Source of the DNA: Roseimaritima sediminicola
Lineage (GTDB): Bacteria > Planctomycetota > Planctomycetia > Pirellulales > Pirellulaceae
Assembly (NCBI RefSeq): GCF_009618275.1
Contig: NZ_WIAD01000016.1
Span: 1 to 64,000 of the forward strand
DNA length: 64,000 nucleotides
Reading direction: 5' to 3'
A model generated the notes under the pieces. It was not told where the DNA came from and ran no database searches. It saw only the letters and a list, made by a program, of their open reading frames with translations. Shown here piece after piece: positions 7,285 through 16,837 of the stretch. Each line of letters starts with the position of its first letter. Position 1 is the stretch's first letter. Position numbers and translations under genes: made by a program.

Positions 7285-10200
7285 ATGGCATCGGTCATTT
7301 CCACACCTGCGCGTCCGGATCTCGACACGCGACTGCAAGAGCAACAGGGCATCGAGTACGCTCGCGAGCAGTTCGGAGCGGCGCTTGAGGTGCAGGGGCC
7401 GGGACTGAAGGTTTCGCCTCAGTTCTGTCCGACCGATGTCGACAACCCCTTCGACACGACCGAGTGGGAGCTTCGCAGCGCGACGATCAAGGACGAATCG
7501 GGGAACGCCCTGTTTGCGCAGAACGATTGCGAGGTTCCGGCCAAATGGTCGCAGTTGGCGACCAACGTCGTGGTCAGCAAGTACTTCTACGGCGACCCCA
7601 AGAATCCCGGCGAGCGGGAGAGCAGTGTTCGTCAGTTGGTGCACCGGGTGACCCGCACGATCGCCGACTGGGGACTGCAGGACGGTTATTTCGATTCCGC
7701 CGAGGACGGCGAGAACTTCTATCGCGATCTGACCTGGTTGTGCCTGCATCAGCACGGCGCGTTCAACAGCCCCGTGTGGTTCAACGTGGGGCTGTACCAC
7801 CAGTACGGCGTCGAGGGTGCCAAGTGCAACTGGCACTGGAACCGCGAGCTGGGCGAAGTCGACCAACCGGAAAACCCGTACGAGTTCCCGCAGGGCTCGG
7901 CGTGTTTCATCCAGTCGGTCGAGGACAACATGGAAGACATCATGCGGCTGGCCTGCAGCGAAGCGATGTTGTTCAAATTCGGCAGCGGCACCGGCACCGA
8001 CCTCTCGACGATCCGCTCCTGCCGCGAGCGGCTCAGCGGTGGCGGTACGCCCTCGGGCCCGCTGTCCTTTATGCGGGTCTACGATTCGATCGCCGGCGTG
8101 GTCAAGAGCGGCGGCAAGACGCGGCGGGCCGCCAAGATGCAGTCGTTGAAGATCTGGCATCCGGACGTGCTGGAATTCATTCAGAGCAAATGGAACGAGG
8201 AGAAGAAGGCTCACGCTTTGATCCGCGAGGGTTACGAGTCGAACTTCAACGGCGAAGCCTACTCCTCGGTGTGCTTCCAGAACGCCAACCTGTCGGTGCG
8301 GGTGACCGACGATTACATGGAAGCGGTTCGCGACGGAAAACGCTGGAAGACGCGCTGGATCGATCCCCGCGTCGGCGACTTGGATCCGCCGGAATACGAC
8401 GCCAAAGAGCTGTTGAATCAAATGGCCGAGTGTGCCTGGCACTGTGGCGACCCCGGCGTGCAGTACGATTCGACGATCAACCGCTGGCACACCTGTCCCA
8501 ACAGCGGCCGCATCAACGCATCGAACCCGTGCAGCGAGTACATGTTCCTCGACAACACGGCTTGCAACCTGGCCTCGATCAACCTGCAGAAATTCGTCCG
8601 CACCGACGGCACGTTCGATGCAGAGCGTTTCCAGGCGGCGGCTCGCGTGTTCTTGATCGCCCAGGAGATCTTGGTCGATCACGCCAGTTATCCGACCAGC
8701 GACATCGCGGCCAACAGCCATCGCTTCCGGCCCCTGGGGCTGGGCTACAGCAACCTGGGCAGTGTGATCATGACGTCGGGCGTACCCTACGATTCCGACG
8801 CGGCCCGCAGCCTGTGCGGATCGTTGACCGCGCTGCTGCACGGCACGGCCAACCTGACCAGTGCGGAGATCGCCGGCGTCGTGGGACCGTTCGACGGCTA
8901 TGCCGAGAACGAGAAACCGATGCTGGGTGTGATGCGCATGCATCGCGAGGCCGTCGAGGAGATCCGCGACGAAGGTCCGGCCGAACTCAAGGACGCCGCG
9001 CGCAAGCTGTGGGACAAAGTGCTGGAGCTGGGTGAGAAGAACGGTTTCCGCAATGCCCAGGCCACCGTGCTGGCGCCCACCGGCACGATCAGTTTCATGA
9101 TGGACTGCGACACCACGGGCATCGAACCGGACATCGCGCTGGTCAAGTACAAGCAACTGGCCGGCGGCGGGATGTTGAAGATCGTCAACGGTACGGTGGC
9201 CGCGGGCCTGCGAACCCTGGGCTACGACGCCGACGCGATCGAGCGGATCATCAAGTTCATCGACGAGAACGATACGATCGAAGGCGCTCCGGACCTCGAC
9301 GATGAGCACCTGCCGGTGTTCGACTGTGCCTTTAAACCCGCCGGTGGCGTGCGCAGCATCCCCTGGCAGGCGCACGTGACGATGATGGCCGCCGCCCAGC
9401 CGTTCCTGTCCGGAGCGATCAGCAAGACGGTCAACATGCCCAACGATGTGACGCCGCAGGACATCGCCGACGCCTACTTCTGGGGTTGGGAACTGGGCCT
9501 GAAGGCGATCGCGATCTACCGCGACGGCAGCAAACAGTCGCAGCCGCTGAACACCAAGAGCGACGACAAGAACGTCCAGGCCGCCACCGAGGTGATCACC
9601 AAGACGGTCGAAAAGATCGTTTACAAACCCCGCCGCGAACGTTTGCCCGACACCCGCCAGAGCCTGACGCATAAGTTCAGCATCGGCGGCCACGAGGGCT
9701 ACCTGTGCGTGGGACTGTATCCCGATGGTCGTCCCGGTGAATTGTTCATCACGATGGCCAAAGAGGGCAGCACGATCGGCGGCATCATGGACGCCTTCGG
9801 TACGGCGATCAGCATGGCCCTGCAGTACGGCGTGCCGCTGGAGGTGTTGGTCAACAAGTTCAGCCATACGCGCTTCGAACCGATGGGCCACACCACCAAC
9901 CCGGATATCCGGATCGCCAAGAGCGTGGTCGATTACATCTTCCGTTACCTGGGCATCCATTTCCTGGCCGGGTATCGCGAAGCCAGTGTGCCGGCGGCCG
10001 CCGCGCCGGCGGCCGACAGCAAGCCCAAGACTGGGACGCCGGCCAGCAACGGTTCGACCGCCAGCAACGGCGCCAATGCCACGCTGGGCGGCAACGGACC
10101 GGCGATCGATTCCACCAGCACGTCCGCTCGATTCACCGGGCCCAAACTGGACCTGGCGGCGCTGGAGCGAGCCGGGGTGAGCCGGAACCTGGGGCTGGAA

Positions 10201-10350
10201 GAGAGCGGTGGCGGAGCCGGGGGACGCAGCGATCAATTCGCTCGCTTCCAAAGCGACGCGCCCAGCTGCGATAACTGTGGCAGCATCACGGTTCGCAACG
10301 GCAACTGTTACCTCTGTCACAACTGTGGCAACAGCATGGGATGCAGCTAG
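7285..10350 (+). CDS. nrdJ: Vitamin B12-dependent (class II) ribonucleoside-diphosphate reductase
   Basis: This enzyme makes deoxyribonucleotides with an adenosylcobalamin-generated radical, so it works with or without oxygen. The 1021-residue protein has the class II core: GSGTGTDLSTIRS, the active-site NPCSE at about residues 414-418, and a cysteine-rich C-terminal tail. The tail is CDNCG followed by CYLCHNCG (about 994-1020), which may bind zinc or relay electrons. A low-complexity Ala/Gly/Ser/Thr linker precedes it. The ATG at 7285 has an AGGAG ribosome-binding site at 7272-7276. The stop overlaps the start region of xseB. Two candidate promoters and a palindrome lie in the unusually long upstream region. 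A complete antisense open frame overlaps it but is a codon-bias shadow. Confidence 0.95.
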   Translation: MASVISTPARPDLDTRLQEQQGIEYAREQFGAALEVQGPGLKVSPQFCPTDVDNPFDTTEWELRSATIKDESGNALFAQNDCEVPAKWSQLATNVVVSKYFYGDPKNPGERESSVRQLVHRVTRTIADWGLQDGYFDSAEDGENFYRDLTWLCLHQHGAFNSPVWFNVGLYHQYGVEGAKCNWHWNRELGEVDQPENPYEFPQGSACFIQSVEDNMEDIMRLACSEAMLFKFGSGTGTDLSTIRSCRERLSGGGTPSGPLSFMRVYDSIAGVVKSGGKTRRAAKMQSLKIWHPDVLEFIQSKWNEEKKAHALIREGYESNFNGEAYSSVCFQNANLSVRVTDDYMEAVRDGKRWKTRWIDPRVGDLDPPEYDAKELLNQMAECAWHCGDPGVQYDSTINRWHTCPNSGRINASNPCSEYMFLDNTACNLASINLQKFVRTDGTFDAERFQAAARVFLIAQEILVDHASYPTSDIAANSHRFRPLGLGYSNLGSVIMTSGVPYDSDAARSLCGSLTALLHGTANLTSAEIAGVVGPFDGYAENEKPMLGVMRMHREAVEEIRDEGPAELKDAARKLWDKVLELGEKNGFRNAQATVLAPTGTISFMMDCDTTGIEPDIALVKYKQLAGGGMLKIVNGTVAAGLRTLGYDADAIERIIKFIDENDTIEGAPDLDDEHLPVFDCAFKPAGGVRSIPWQAHVTMMAAAQPFLSGAISKTVNMPNDVTPQDIADAYFWGWELGLKAIAIYRDGSKQSQPLNTKSDDKNVQAATEVITKTVEKIVYKPRRERLPDTRQSLTHKFSIGGHEGYLCVGLYPDGRPGELFITMAKEGSTIGGIMDAFGTAISMALQYGVPLEVLVNKFSHTRFEPMGHTTNPDIRIAKSVVDYIFRYLGIHFLAGYREASVPAAAAPAADSKPKTGTPASNGSTASNGANATLGGNGPAIDSTSTSARFTGPKLDLAALERAGVSRNLGLEESGGGAGGRSDQFARFQSDAPSCDNCGSITVRNGNCYLCHNCGNSMGCS

Positions 10351-10718
10351 TCGTGGCCAAGAAGAAGGCATCCGCCAAAACGCAGCCGCCACAAAGTTTC
10401 GAGGCGTCGTTGGCGTCGCTCGAGCAGATCGTCGGCCGCCTGGAAAGCGGCGACCTGGGGCTTGAACAGTCGCTGGACGCCTACGAACAAGGCATCCAGC
10501 GTCTGAAAGAATGCCATCGGCATCTGCAAGCCGCCCAGCGCCGCGTCGAGCGATTGTCGGGGTTCGATGCCGAGGGCAATCCGGTGCTCGAGCCCCTGGA
10601 CGACACGCCCACGGCGACCCGGGACGCAGAGGCCGAGGGCCAAGCGGAAACCGCGCGGACCAAAACCCGCGCGGCGCGGCGAAAAACGGACCTCGAAGAC
10701 GATCTCGGCCTGTTCTGA
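10341..10718 (+). CDS. xseB: Exodeoxyribonuclease VII small subunit
   Basis: XseB is the small subunit of exonuclease VII, which degrades single-stranded DNA together with XseA. The core SFEASLASLEQIVGRLESGD is the family signature, followed by LEQSLDAYEQGI and a second helix, forming the usual helical pair. A charged Lys/Arg-rich tail of about 45 residues extends beyond the normal 70-80-residue protein. The ATG at 10341 overlaps the end of nrdJ by 10 nt; a GTG at 10353, just after the nrdJ stop, is an equally good start. Cotranscription with nrdJ links nucleotide supply and DNA repair. xseA is not in this window. Confidence 0.9.
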   Translation: MQLVVAKKKASAKTQPPQSFEASLASLEQIVGRLESGDLGLEQSLDAYEQGIQRLKECHRHLQAAQRRVERLSGFDAEGNPVLEPLDDTPTATRDAEAEGQAETARTKTRAARRKTDLEDDLGLF

Positions 10719-10723
10719 CGTCG

Positions 10724-11605
10724 TTAGATCGCCTTGCGAAACCGCAGCCGGTATTCCCGCGGGGTCATCTCGCGGAGCAGGCGGAAACGGCGATTGAAAT
10801 TCGAGAGGTTGGCGAAACCCGACTGGTGACAAATCGTCAGGATCGCCTCGTCGGTATCGCACAGCAGCCGGCAAGCCAACCCCACGCGCAGCTCGTTGAT
10901 GTAGGCCGAAACGGTTCGGCCGGTCGACTTCTTGAAGAAGCGGCTGAACGCCGAGGGATTCATCTGGACCATCGACGCCAAGCGGCGGTGGGTCAAATCG
11001 GGATCCGGCAGATGCGTGGCGATATGATCGCAGACCGTCTGGATCTTGGTTTCCTTGACGTTGCTGTTTTCGTCCACCAAACGCGAACCGTAATGTTCGC
11101 TGGCCAAGGGGACGGCCGCCGCGCAGTCACACAGCGAGTCGAGGATGCTCAGCAAGCCGATCAAGCGGGCCGCACCGCGGGCCGCCACCAGGGCGACGAT
11201 CTCTCGTCCGACGGTCTGCGCGATCTCCGGCGGGAACCACAGTCCCCGCGAGGCCCGCTTGAGCATCGCGGCGATCCGTTGCATCTCGGCGGTCTCAAAA
11301 AAGGACTCGCCCAGGAACGTCGGATGGAACTGAATCACGAAGGCCTCGTGCCGGTCGTAGGGCTGTCCCCGGAACTCGTCGGAGTCCCACGTGTGGGGCA
11401 GCTGCGAACCGCTCAGCACCAAATCATGGTCGCTGTAGCTGCCGATGTGGTCCCCCACGACGCGGGAACCGGAGCCTTGGACGATATAGGTCAGCTCGAT
11501 TTCCGGGTGGCGATGCCACTTGACCGGCGACTGCAGCGCCGAACGCTCGAAACATCGAAACGACTGCCCGCTTTCCGGGACGAGTTTTTCAAATGAAGGC
11601 TTCAT
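10724..11605 (-). CDS. AraC-family transcriptional regulator
   Basis: The 293-residue protein has an N-terminal cupin-like sensor (KWHRHPEIELTYIVQG) and a C-terminal double helix-turn-helix of AraC/XylS type. The latter includes RRLASMVQMNPSAFSRFFKK, then CHQSGFANLSNFNRRFR and the family ending MTPREYR. Such proteins usually respond to sugars or related ligands. I chose the ATG at 11605; upstream in-frame starts would add a non-conserved Leu/Ala-rich leader. It is transcribed away from the Gfo/Idh/MocA gene at 11862, and the 256-bp gap is the likely shared control region. Regulation of that oxidoreductase is therefore a reasonable inference, not shown. Confidence 0.9.
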   Translation of the reverse strand: MKPSFEKLVPESGQSFRCFERSALQSPVKWHRHPEIELTYIVQGSGSRVVGDHIGSYSDHDLVLSGSQLPHTWDSDEFRGQPYDRHEAFVIQFHPTFLGESFFETAEMQRIAAMLKRASRGLWFPPEIAQTVGREIVALVAARGAARLIGLLSILDSLCDCAAAVPLASEHYGSRLVDENSNVKETKIQTVCDHIATHLPDPDLTHRRLASMVQMNPSAFSRFFKKSTGRTVSAYINELRVGLACRLLCDTDEAILTICHQSGFANLSNFNRRFRLLREMTPREYRLRFRKAI

Positions 11606-11861
11606 AGGCAGACTTAGCAGCCGAGCGAGAGCGCGGATCGAGCTGGCCGAAAGTGGCACAGCAGGCAAAGAAGAGCGCACAAATTGTATCACACTAAGTC
11701 GTCCATGGTGAGGATGAAAGCTGGCGAATTCTGCTAGACTGGATCGAGTGGACCGGTCGCCTGCCGCGTCCGGTTTCCGGGCCGCGACCGCCGGATTTTC
11801 CTGGCCGGTCGACCCTCGAATCCGTCTTTCCCGCCTTACTCCACCTCACCAGAGGCTATTT

Positions 11862-13172
11862 ATGAGCAACCAAGATCAACCCAATCGCCGCACCGCGCTA
11901 CGCAGCGGCGCCGCCGTTTCCGCTTCGCTGCTGGCCGCCGCAGCCGCTCCGCGCGGTGTCTACGCCGCCGGACAAAGCGAAGATCCCAATCGTGTGATCC
12001 GACTGGCCTTGATCGGTTGTGGTGGTCGTGGGACCGGAGCGATCAACGATTCGCTGACGATCAACGACAACGTCAAACTGGTCGCCATGGCCGATGTCGA
12101 TCTGCAGAAATGCAAGAACACCGCCGCCGGCATGTCCCAGCAGCACGGCGACAAGGTCGACGTCGGTGAGGACAAAATGCACGCCGGTCTGGAGGCTTAC
12201 AAGAAGGTCTTGGAAGATCCCGACGTGGACGTGGTCCTGATCGCTTCGCCGCCCGGTTTCCACCCGCTGCACACCCTCGAAGCGGTCAAAGCCGGCAAGC
12301 ATGTGTTCGTGGAAAAACCTTCGTGCGTCGACCACGCCGGTTACGAAACCTGTTTGGAAGCCCACGACAAAGCGGTCGAGAACGGCACGGCGATCGTGAC
12401 CGGCACGCAGTACCGTCGTCAGACCAACTACGTCGGCGCGATCGAAAAGATCCGCGAAGGCATGATCGGCGACATCGTCAGCGCCACCAGCCGCTACTGC
12501 TCCAACGGTATCTGGTTCAAGAACCGCAAGGAAGGCATGAGCGACGTGCAGTACCAGATCTACAACTGGATGCACTTCACCTGGTTGGCCGGCGACCAGA
12601 TCTGCGAACAGGCCGTCCACAACATCGACGTGATGAACTGGGTGATGGGTGGAGCTCCGGAAACCGCTTACGGCGGTGGGGGCCGCTTCACGCGTCCCGA
12701 AGGCAGCGAGATGTGGGACAGCATGGCGATCGACTACGTCTATCCGGGGAATCGCGTCCTGTCGTTCATGTGCCGCCAGATCCCCGGTACCAAGACCGAC
12801 AACGGCAACGTGATCTACGGTACCAAGGGCATCGCCACGATCCACGCCGGCAGTGGCGGTTCGACGATCACCGATCGCGATGGCAAAGAAATCTGGTCGA
12901 TGAAAGGCAGCATCGCCGCGGCCTACAAGCAGGAGCACAAGGACCTGATCGATTCGATTCGCAGCGGCAAGCCGATCGTGGAACTGCGCGAGACGGCCGA
13001 AAGCTCGCTGACCGCCGCGATGGGACGCCTGGCCGCCTACACCGGTCAACGCGTGACCTGGGACTTCGTCTCCAAGGAATCCAACCTGGACCTGTTCCCC
13101 AAGAACCTGAAGTGGGAAGGCAGCCTGCCCGAACCGTCCTACGCGATTCCCGGCAAAACCAAGCTGACCTAA
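11862..13172 (+). CDS. Gfo/Idh/MocA-family oxidoreductase, probably Tat-exported
   Basis: An NAD(P)-dependent sugar or polyol dehydrogenase-type protein of 436 residues. A twin-arginine leader (NRRTALRSGAAVSASLLAAAAA) precedes the Rossmann motif LIGCGGRGTG near residue 50. The catalytic-loop signature EKP (VFVEKPSC) lies near residue 152 and the C-terminal Gfo/Idh fold follows. Planctomycetes have many such exported paralogues, presumably for carbohydrate breakdown. The ATG at 11862 has AGAGG 7 nt upstream; an in-frame start at 11748 would destroy the signal peptide. It is divergent from an AraC regulator and its last 4 bases overlap the convergent radical SAM gene. Confidence 0.92.
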   Translation: MSNQDQPNRRTALRSGAAVSASLLAAAAAPRGVYAAGQSEDPNRVIRLALIGCGGRGTGAINDSLTINDNVKLVAMADVDLQKCKNTAAGMSQQHGDKVDVGEDKMHAGLEAYKKVLEDPDVDVVLIASPPGFHPLHTLEAVKAGKHVFVEKPSCVDHAGYETCLEAHDKAVENGTAIVTGTQYRRQTNYVGAIEKIREGMIGDIVSATSRYCSNGIWFKNRKEGMSDVQYQIYNWMHFTWLAGDQICEQAVHNIDVMNWVMGGAPETAYGGGGRFTRPEGSEMWDSMAIDYVYPGNRVLSFMCRQIPGTKTDNGNVIYGTKGIATIHAGSGGSTITDRDGKEIWSMKGSIAAAYKQEHKDLIDSIRSGKPIVELRETAESSLTAAMGRLAAYTGQRVTWDFVSKESNLDLFPKNLKWEGSLPEPSYAIPGKTKLT

Positions 13173-14422
13173 GTTTCGTCGCTTAACTTCAACACCGGCA
13201 GCGTCCGCGCTCGCGCGATGCGTTGCCGGATCGCGGCCGGCGTTTGATCGGCCACTTTCGCTCCCGCGGGTGTGCTCACTCCCGCGGGCGTTTTTAATTC
13301 CGCGGGCGTTTTGAATTCCTTGGGCGTTTTTGTTTCTTCGGACACGGCGGTTTCCGCCGACGATTCCGTTTCCGCCTCGTCCGGGGCCGCCGGCAGGCCC
13401 GCGATCGAGCGGTCATAGCGATCGCCCTGCCGCGTTCCGCGGCGGGCGAATTCCGCTTCGATCTGACGCCGCAGCAGCGATTTCTCCAAGCACCACTGGG
13501 GTTCGATCAAGAAGTCTGGCGGCGCGTCTCCGCTGACGCGTTCGACGATCACCTGCGGGGGAATGCGTTCCAGGAAATCCACCACGCTGTGGATGTAGTC
13601 CTCGCGCGCCATCATCTTCACCTCACCGGCCAACACCTGCTCGCCCAGCGGCGTGCCGCGGACCGCGTACAGGTTGTGCAGTTTCACCGCATCGACGCCC
13701 AGCGGACCGATCTGCTGGGCCGTCTGCATCATGTCGGCGTGGGATTCCCCCGGGATACCCAAGATGACATGCGCACAGGTTTCAAACCGGCGACCTCGGC
13801 TGCGCCGCATCGCATCAACCATGCTGTGGTGGTGATGGCCGCGGTTCATCCAGTCCAAACTGCGGTCGTGCACCGTTTGCATGCCGTATTCCAGCGACAC
13901 ATAGTGCTCGGCCGCCAGCGTATCGATCAAGTCCAGCACTGGATCGGGCACACAGTCCGGGCGGGTACCGATGGCCAGCCCGATCACCTCGGGCGAAGCG
14001 TCCAGGGCGGCCCGGTACAGCGTTTCCAGCTGGTCCAGCGGTCCGTAGGTATTGGTGGCCGGTTGCAGGTAGGCGATGAAACCGGCCACTTTGGTGTAAC
14101 GCCGGCGAACCGAAGTGATGCCGCGCTGGAGCTGTTCCAGCATGCTGGCCAAACGCACGCGGCGACTGGGGCTGAAGGAGCGGTTGTCGCAGAAGTTGCA
14201 GCCGCCGCGGAGCACGGCACCATCGACGTTGGGACAGGTAAACCCGGCATCGATGCTGACGCGTTGGATGCGGCCCCCAAACCGACGCCGCAACCAGGCC
14301 CCAAACGCGTTGAAGGCCAGCCCCTCCTGCTGCCAGGCCAGCGATTCCGGGGCGTCGAGTGTTCGGGCAGGTACGTTTGTATCGGTACCCTTGTCGCTTT
14401 TTTGGGGATTATTCACTGCCAT
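13169..14422 (-). CDS. Radical SAM protein, TIGR01212/YhcC family
   Basis: The N-terminal half has the iron-sulfur cysteines C63, C75 and C78 in CPNVDGAVLRGGCNFC, the arrangement of the YhcC group. It also has GTRPDCVPD, the SLEYGMQTVHD segment and the ILGIPGES loop typical of Elp3-like radical SAM enzymes. The molecular substrate of this group is not established. The C-terminus carries an unusual tail of about 80 residues containing four degenerate six-residue units (KTPKEF, KTPAEL, KTPAGV, STPAGA), absent from ordinary family members. The gene converges on the Gfo/Idh gene with a 4-bp overlap. Confidence 0.88.
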   Translation of the reverse strand: MAVNNPQKSDKGTDTNVPARTLDAPESLAWQQEGLAFNAFGAWLRRRFGGRIQRVSIDAGFTCPNVDGAVLRGGCNFCDNRSFSPSRRVRLASMLEQLQRGITSVRRRYTKVAGFIAYLQPATNTYGPLDQLETLYRAALDASPEVIGLAIGTRPDCVPDPVLDLIDTLAAEHYVSLEYGMQTVHDRSLDWMNRGHHHHSMVDAMRRSRGRRFETCAHVILGIPGESHADMMQTAQQIGPLGVDAVKLHNLYAVRGTPLGEQVLAGEVKMMAREDYIHSVVDFLERIPPQVIVERVSGDAPPDFLIEPQWCLEKSLLRRQIEAEFARRGTRQGDRYDRSIAGLPAAPDEAETESSAETAVSEETKTPKEFKTPAELKTPAGVSTPAGAKVADQTPAAIRQRIARARTLPVLKLSDET

Positions 14423-14508
14423 CCGTTGTCACGCAGGGAGAATCAGAAACAATAGAGCGGTGGCAAACGTTTCCCACCCAAACCAGGTTCTCGCAACAGT
14501 CTAGCACC

Positions 14509-14994
14509 ATGCCATTTCAATCGTCCCCGGATCGCTCGGATTCTTCGCACGATACCGAACAGGGCAAAGACCTGGGGGAATTGGTCCCCTGTGGTGGCGG
14601 CGACCCGATCCCGTTGTTCAAATCCAAACTGGTCATCGGCCGTCGCGAAGCCTGCGATATTTCGTTGAAGTTCGCCAATGTGTCCGGACAACACTGTCGG
14701 CTTTCTCTGGAGAGCGGGTACTGGTTCGCCCGGGATCTGAACAGCCGCAACGGTACCAAGGTGGACGGTCGACGCATCTTTCGCAAGCGGTTGGATCCGG
14801 GCTGTGTGCTGTCGATCGCCAAGCACGACTATAAAGTCGAATACAATCCGCAAGCTCTGGGCGCCTTTGGCACCCCGCCGCCGGACGACGACGACGCCGA
14901 AGAACTGCTCCGCCGTTCGCTGATGGATCGCGCCGGGTTGACTCGCCGCAACCCCTCCAAACCCGGTACCAACAAGAACGTGCTGGACGACTAG
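14509..14994 (+). CDS. FHA-domain protein
   Basis: A 162-residue cytosolic protein made mostly of one forkhead-associated domain, which binds phosphothreonine peptides. The signature residues are visible: GRREACDISL (about 44-53), SGQHCRLS (59-66) and LNSRNGTKVDG (77-87). A short Asp-rich patch and a basic tail follow. There is no kinase or phosphatase beside it; serine/threonine kinases are numerous in planctomycetes and probably supply its partner from elsewhere. The ATG at 14509 starts directly before the domain; a longer frame from 14359 overlaps the preceding gene's promoter and lacks conservation features. Confidence 0.88.
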   Translation: MPFQSSPDRSDSSHDTEQGKDLGELVPCGGGDPIPLFKSKLVIGRREACDISLKFANVSGQHCRLSLESGYWFARDLNSRNGTKVDGRRIFRKRLDPGCVLSIAKHDYKVEYNPQALGAFGTPPPDDDDAEELLRRSLMDRAGLTRRNPSKPGTNKNVLDD

Positions 14995-15311
14995 CCTATG
15001 CCACAGGTTGATCCCGTCCGGTTGTAACGGCTCGACGGGTTATGGGCCTCGCAAGGATTGATTCGCCTCGAACCGAGTTTCGGGGCCGGGGCCAGCGGGT
15101 TTTGATGCCCCTCTGTGTGTCGACGGCCGATGGAGACAGCAGGAAGCGGTTTCGCTTCGCCCCCGTGGCCGACCAATGGATGGCTGGCCGCGCACCGGTC
15201 ACCGCGTCATGTGAGCTTCGCCTGAAGCCGCGTGGCTTGCCGTCGCGTGGCTTGCCGCCTGTGGCTGTGCGGTGCCGTCGGTTCGTCTCTTACAAATCGG
15301 AATCGTGACCT
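14995..15311. other. Intergenic stretch without recognisable gene
   Basis: About 315 bases between the FHA gene and the TPR/export pair. A short duplication (GCGTGGCTTGCC twice near 15231-15258) is the only structure seen. An 88-codon frame here has no motifs and is not called. Confidence 0.5.
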
Positions 15312-16829
15312 GTGGACATGGATGTCAGCAAACGTCGCCGCCAGCTCCTGCAGCGCATCCTGACCGGTTGTGTCGTGGCGGCCGGTGCGGTGCCGCAAGC
15401 CGCTGGCGATCCGGTCGATCCGTTTGCGATTCGCGAACCGGTGCTGGTCCAGCAGGAGGCCCAGGCGGCGCCTGCCGGGGCAATCCGCGAACCGCAGCGT
15501 GTGGCCGCGTTTCGGCCCGTGCGAGAACCGGCAGATCGCGACCGCCCCGCTCCGTCACGCGCCTCGACGCCGGCCCCGCCCGTGCGGCTGCCATCCTTGG
15601 CGCAGCAGACACGGGCAGACGCGGCACCGGCAGACGCGGCACGGGCAGACGCGGCACGGGAAGACGCGGCAGTGTCGCAGCGTTCGCCGAATGAATCGGA
15701 CGACTCACAACGGTCGCGGATCGCTCGTCAGGTCAGCCGTCAGATTCTGACGCAGCACCGCGATGCTAGCGCCCCGCCGCCGGTCCCCCAGGTCGCCACG
15801 CTGACCTCGCGGCGCCTGGCCCAGCAAGCGGCCGATCGACTGGCCGAAGCGCGGGCGCAGACCCGTCGCGGCACGTGGTTGTCGGCCCGCCAGAGCGCTC
15901 GGCAAGCCCTGGCACTGATCGCCGACGCCAACGATTTGCTGGACGGCTCGGTCCGTTCGGCGACCGCCCTGGTGCAGGCCGAGCAGGCGCTGCGTGAAGC
16001 GGAGCATTTCACCGGCAAGTATGGGCCGGTCGGCCCCGAAGCGATCGCACGGCTGGTCGCGTCGCATCAGACGCCGGTGCTGCAGCACTGCGACACGCAG
16101 GGGCTGAACGGAGGCCGCGCGATCGATCTGTATTTGGATTTCGCACGGTCGAAGTTCGCCGAGGTAGCCGATGCCAATCCGATCGCGATCGAGGCCCTGA
16201 TGGTGTTGGCCGAGACGCGGCGAGCCGGAGCGGACGGGGATGCCGGCGAGGCCGGGACGAACGAGGGGCCGGTCAACGACGCGGTAGTCATCAGTTTGCT
16301 GCGAGCGGCCCTGCAGGCGGCTCCCGATGATCCGGTGGTCGCCAACGAACTGGGCTACCAGTTGCTCCGCCAGGGATTGCTCGAGGAAGCTCAGTGGTCG
16401 CTCACGCACAGTTACCGGCTGCGTCCGAGCCGGGTGGCGGCGATGAACTTGGCCGAGACCCTGCGGCAACGCGGCGACGTAGCCGCGGCGCGACAGGTGG
16501 TCGCCGCAATGGCGACCCTGCCCCAGGATCGGCCGGCGGCCCCGCAACTGCTGGCCCTCAGCCCCCAGCAGTTTGCCGCGATGTCGCCGCCGACGTCGCT
16601 GCCGTCCCGGCCCGCAATCGGTCCGGCCCCGCCGTCGCTCTCCGCGCCGGCGTCGCAGGCCGCCCCGCAGTTGCAGGCCGGCAGCCAAGTCCAAGCCACC
16701 GCCAGGCCGCTGCCCCAGGCCACCGCCGGGCCGGCCGCCGAACCGACTCCGGTCCAGCCGGCTCGACCCGCCGAGTCCGAGAGCGTCGTCGGTCGTGTCG
16801 CCAGTGCCCTTTCTGAACTTTGGAAGTGA
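15312..16829 (+). CDS. TPR-repeat protein, exopolysaccharide-cluster type
   Basis: A 505-residue Ala/Pro-rich protein. After a short basic N-terminus and a hydrophobic segment (ILTGCVVAAGAVPQAAG), possibly a membrane anchor, it has a low-complexity region with a 15-bp tandem repeat. A helical part contains at least two tetratricopeptide units near residues 335-400 (VVANELGYQLLRQGLLEEAQ, then AAMNLAETLRQRGDVAAARQ). The C-terminus is Pro/Ala-rich. The GTG at 15312 or the ATG at 15318 could start it. It ends 8 bases before a Wza-type export gene, so the two probably form one operon and work together in polysaccharide export. Confidence 0.75.
   Translation: MDMDVSKRRRQLLQRILTGCVVAAGAVPQAAGDPVDPFAIREPVLVQQEAQAAPAGAIREPQRVAAFRPVREPADRDRPAPSRASTPAPPVRLPSLAQQTRADAAPADAARADAAREDAAVSQRSPNESDDSQRSRIARQVSRQILTQHRDASAPPPVPQVATLTSRRLAQQAADRLAEARAQTRRGTWLSARQSARQALALIADANDLLDGSVRSATALVQAEQALREAEHFTGKYGPVGPEAIARLVASHQTPVLQHCDTQGLNGGRAIDLYLDFARSKFAEVADANPIAIEALMVLAETRRAGADGDAGEAGTNEGPVNDAVVISLLRAALQAAPDDPVVANELGYQLLRQGLLEEAQWSLTHSYRLRPSRVAAMNLAETLRQRGDVAAARQVVAAMATLPQDRPAAPQLLALSPQQFAAMSPPTSLPSRPAIGPAPPSLSAPASQAAPQLQAGSQVQATARPLPQATAGPAAEPTPVQPARPAESESVVGRVASALSELWK
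15611..15670. repeat. Four tandem 15-bp repeats inside the TPR gene
   Basis: Four near-identical units of ACGGGCAGACGCGGC encode repeats of the type RADAA/PADAA/REDAA. They keep the reading frame and are a likely spot for length variation. Confidence 0.85.
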
Positions 16830-16837
16830 GTTTCGCC

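Noticed and set aside
7270-10392. A 1040-codon open frame antisense to nrdJ
   Set aside because: It mirrors nrdJ exactly and has no motifs. GC-rich third positions keep the opposite frame open, so this is a codon-bias shadow.
11898-13049. A 383-codon reverse frame over the Gfo/Idh gene
   Set aside because: It is a shadow of a gene with clear Rossmann and EKP motifs on the forward strand.
15042-15308. An 88-codon frame between the FHA and TPR genes
   Set aside because: Arg-rich, motif-free and containing a short DNA duplication; no ribosome-binding site or conservation feature is visible.
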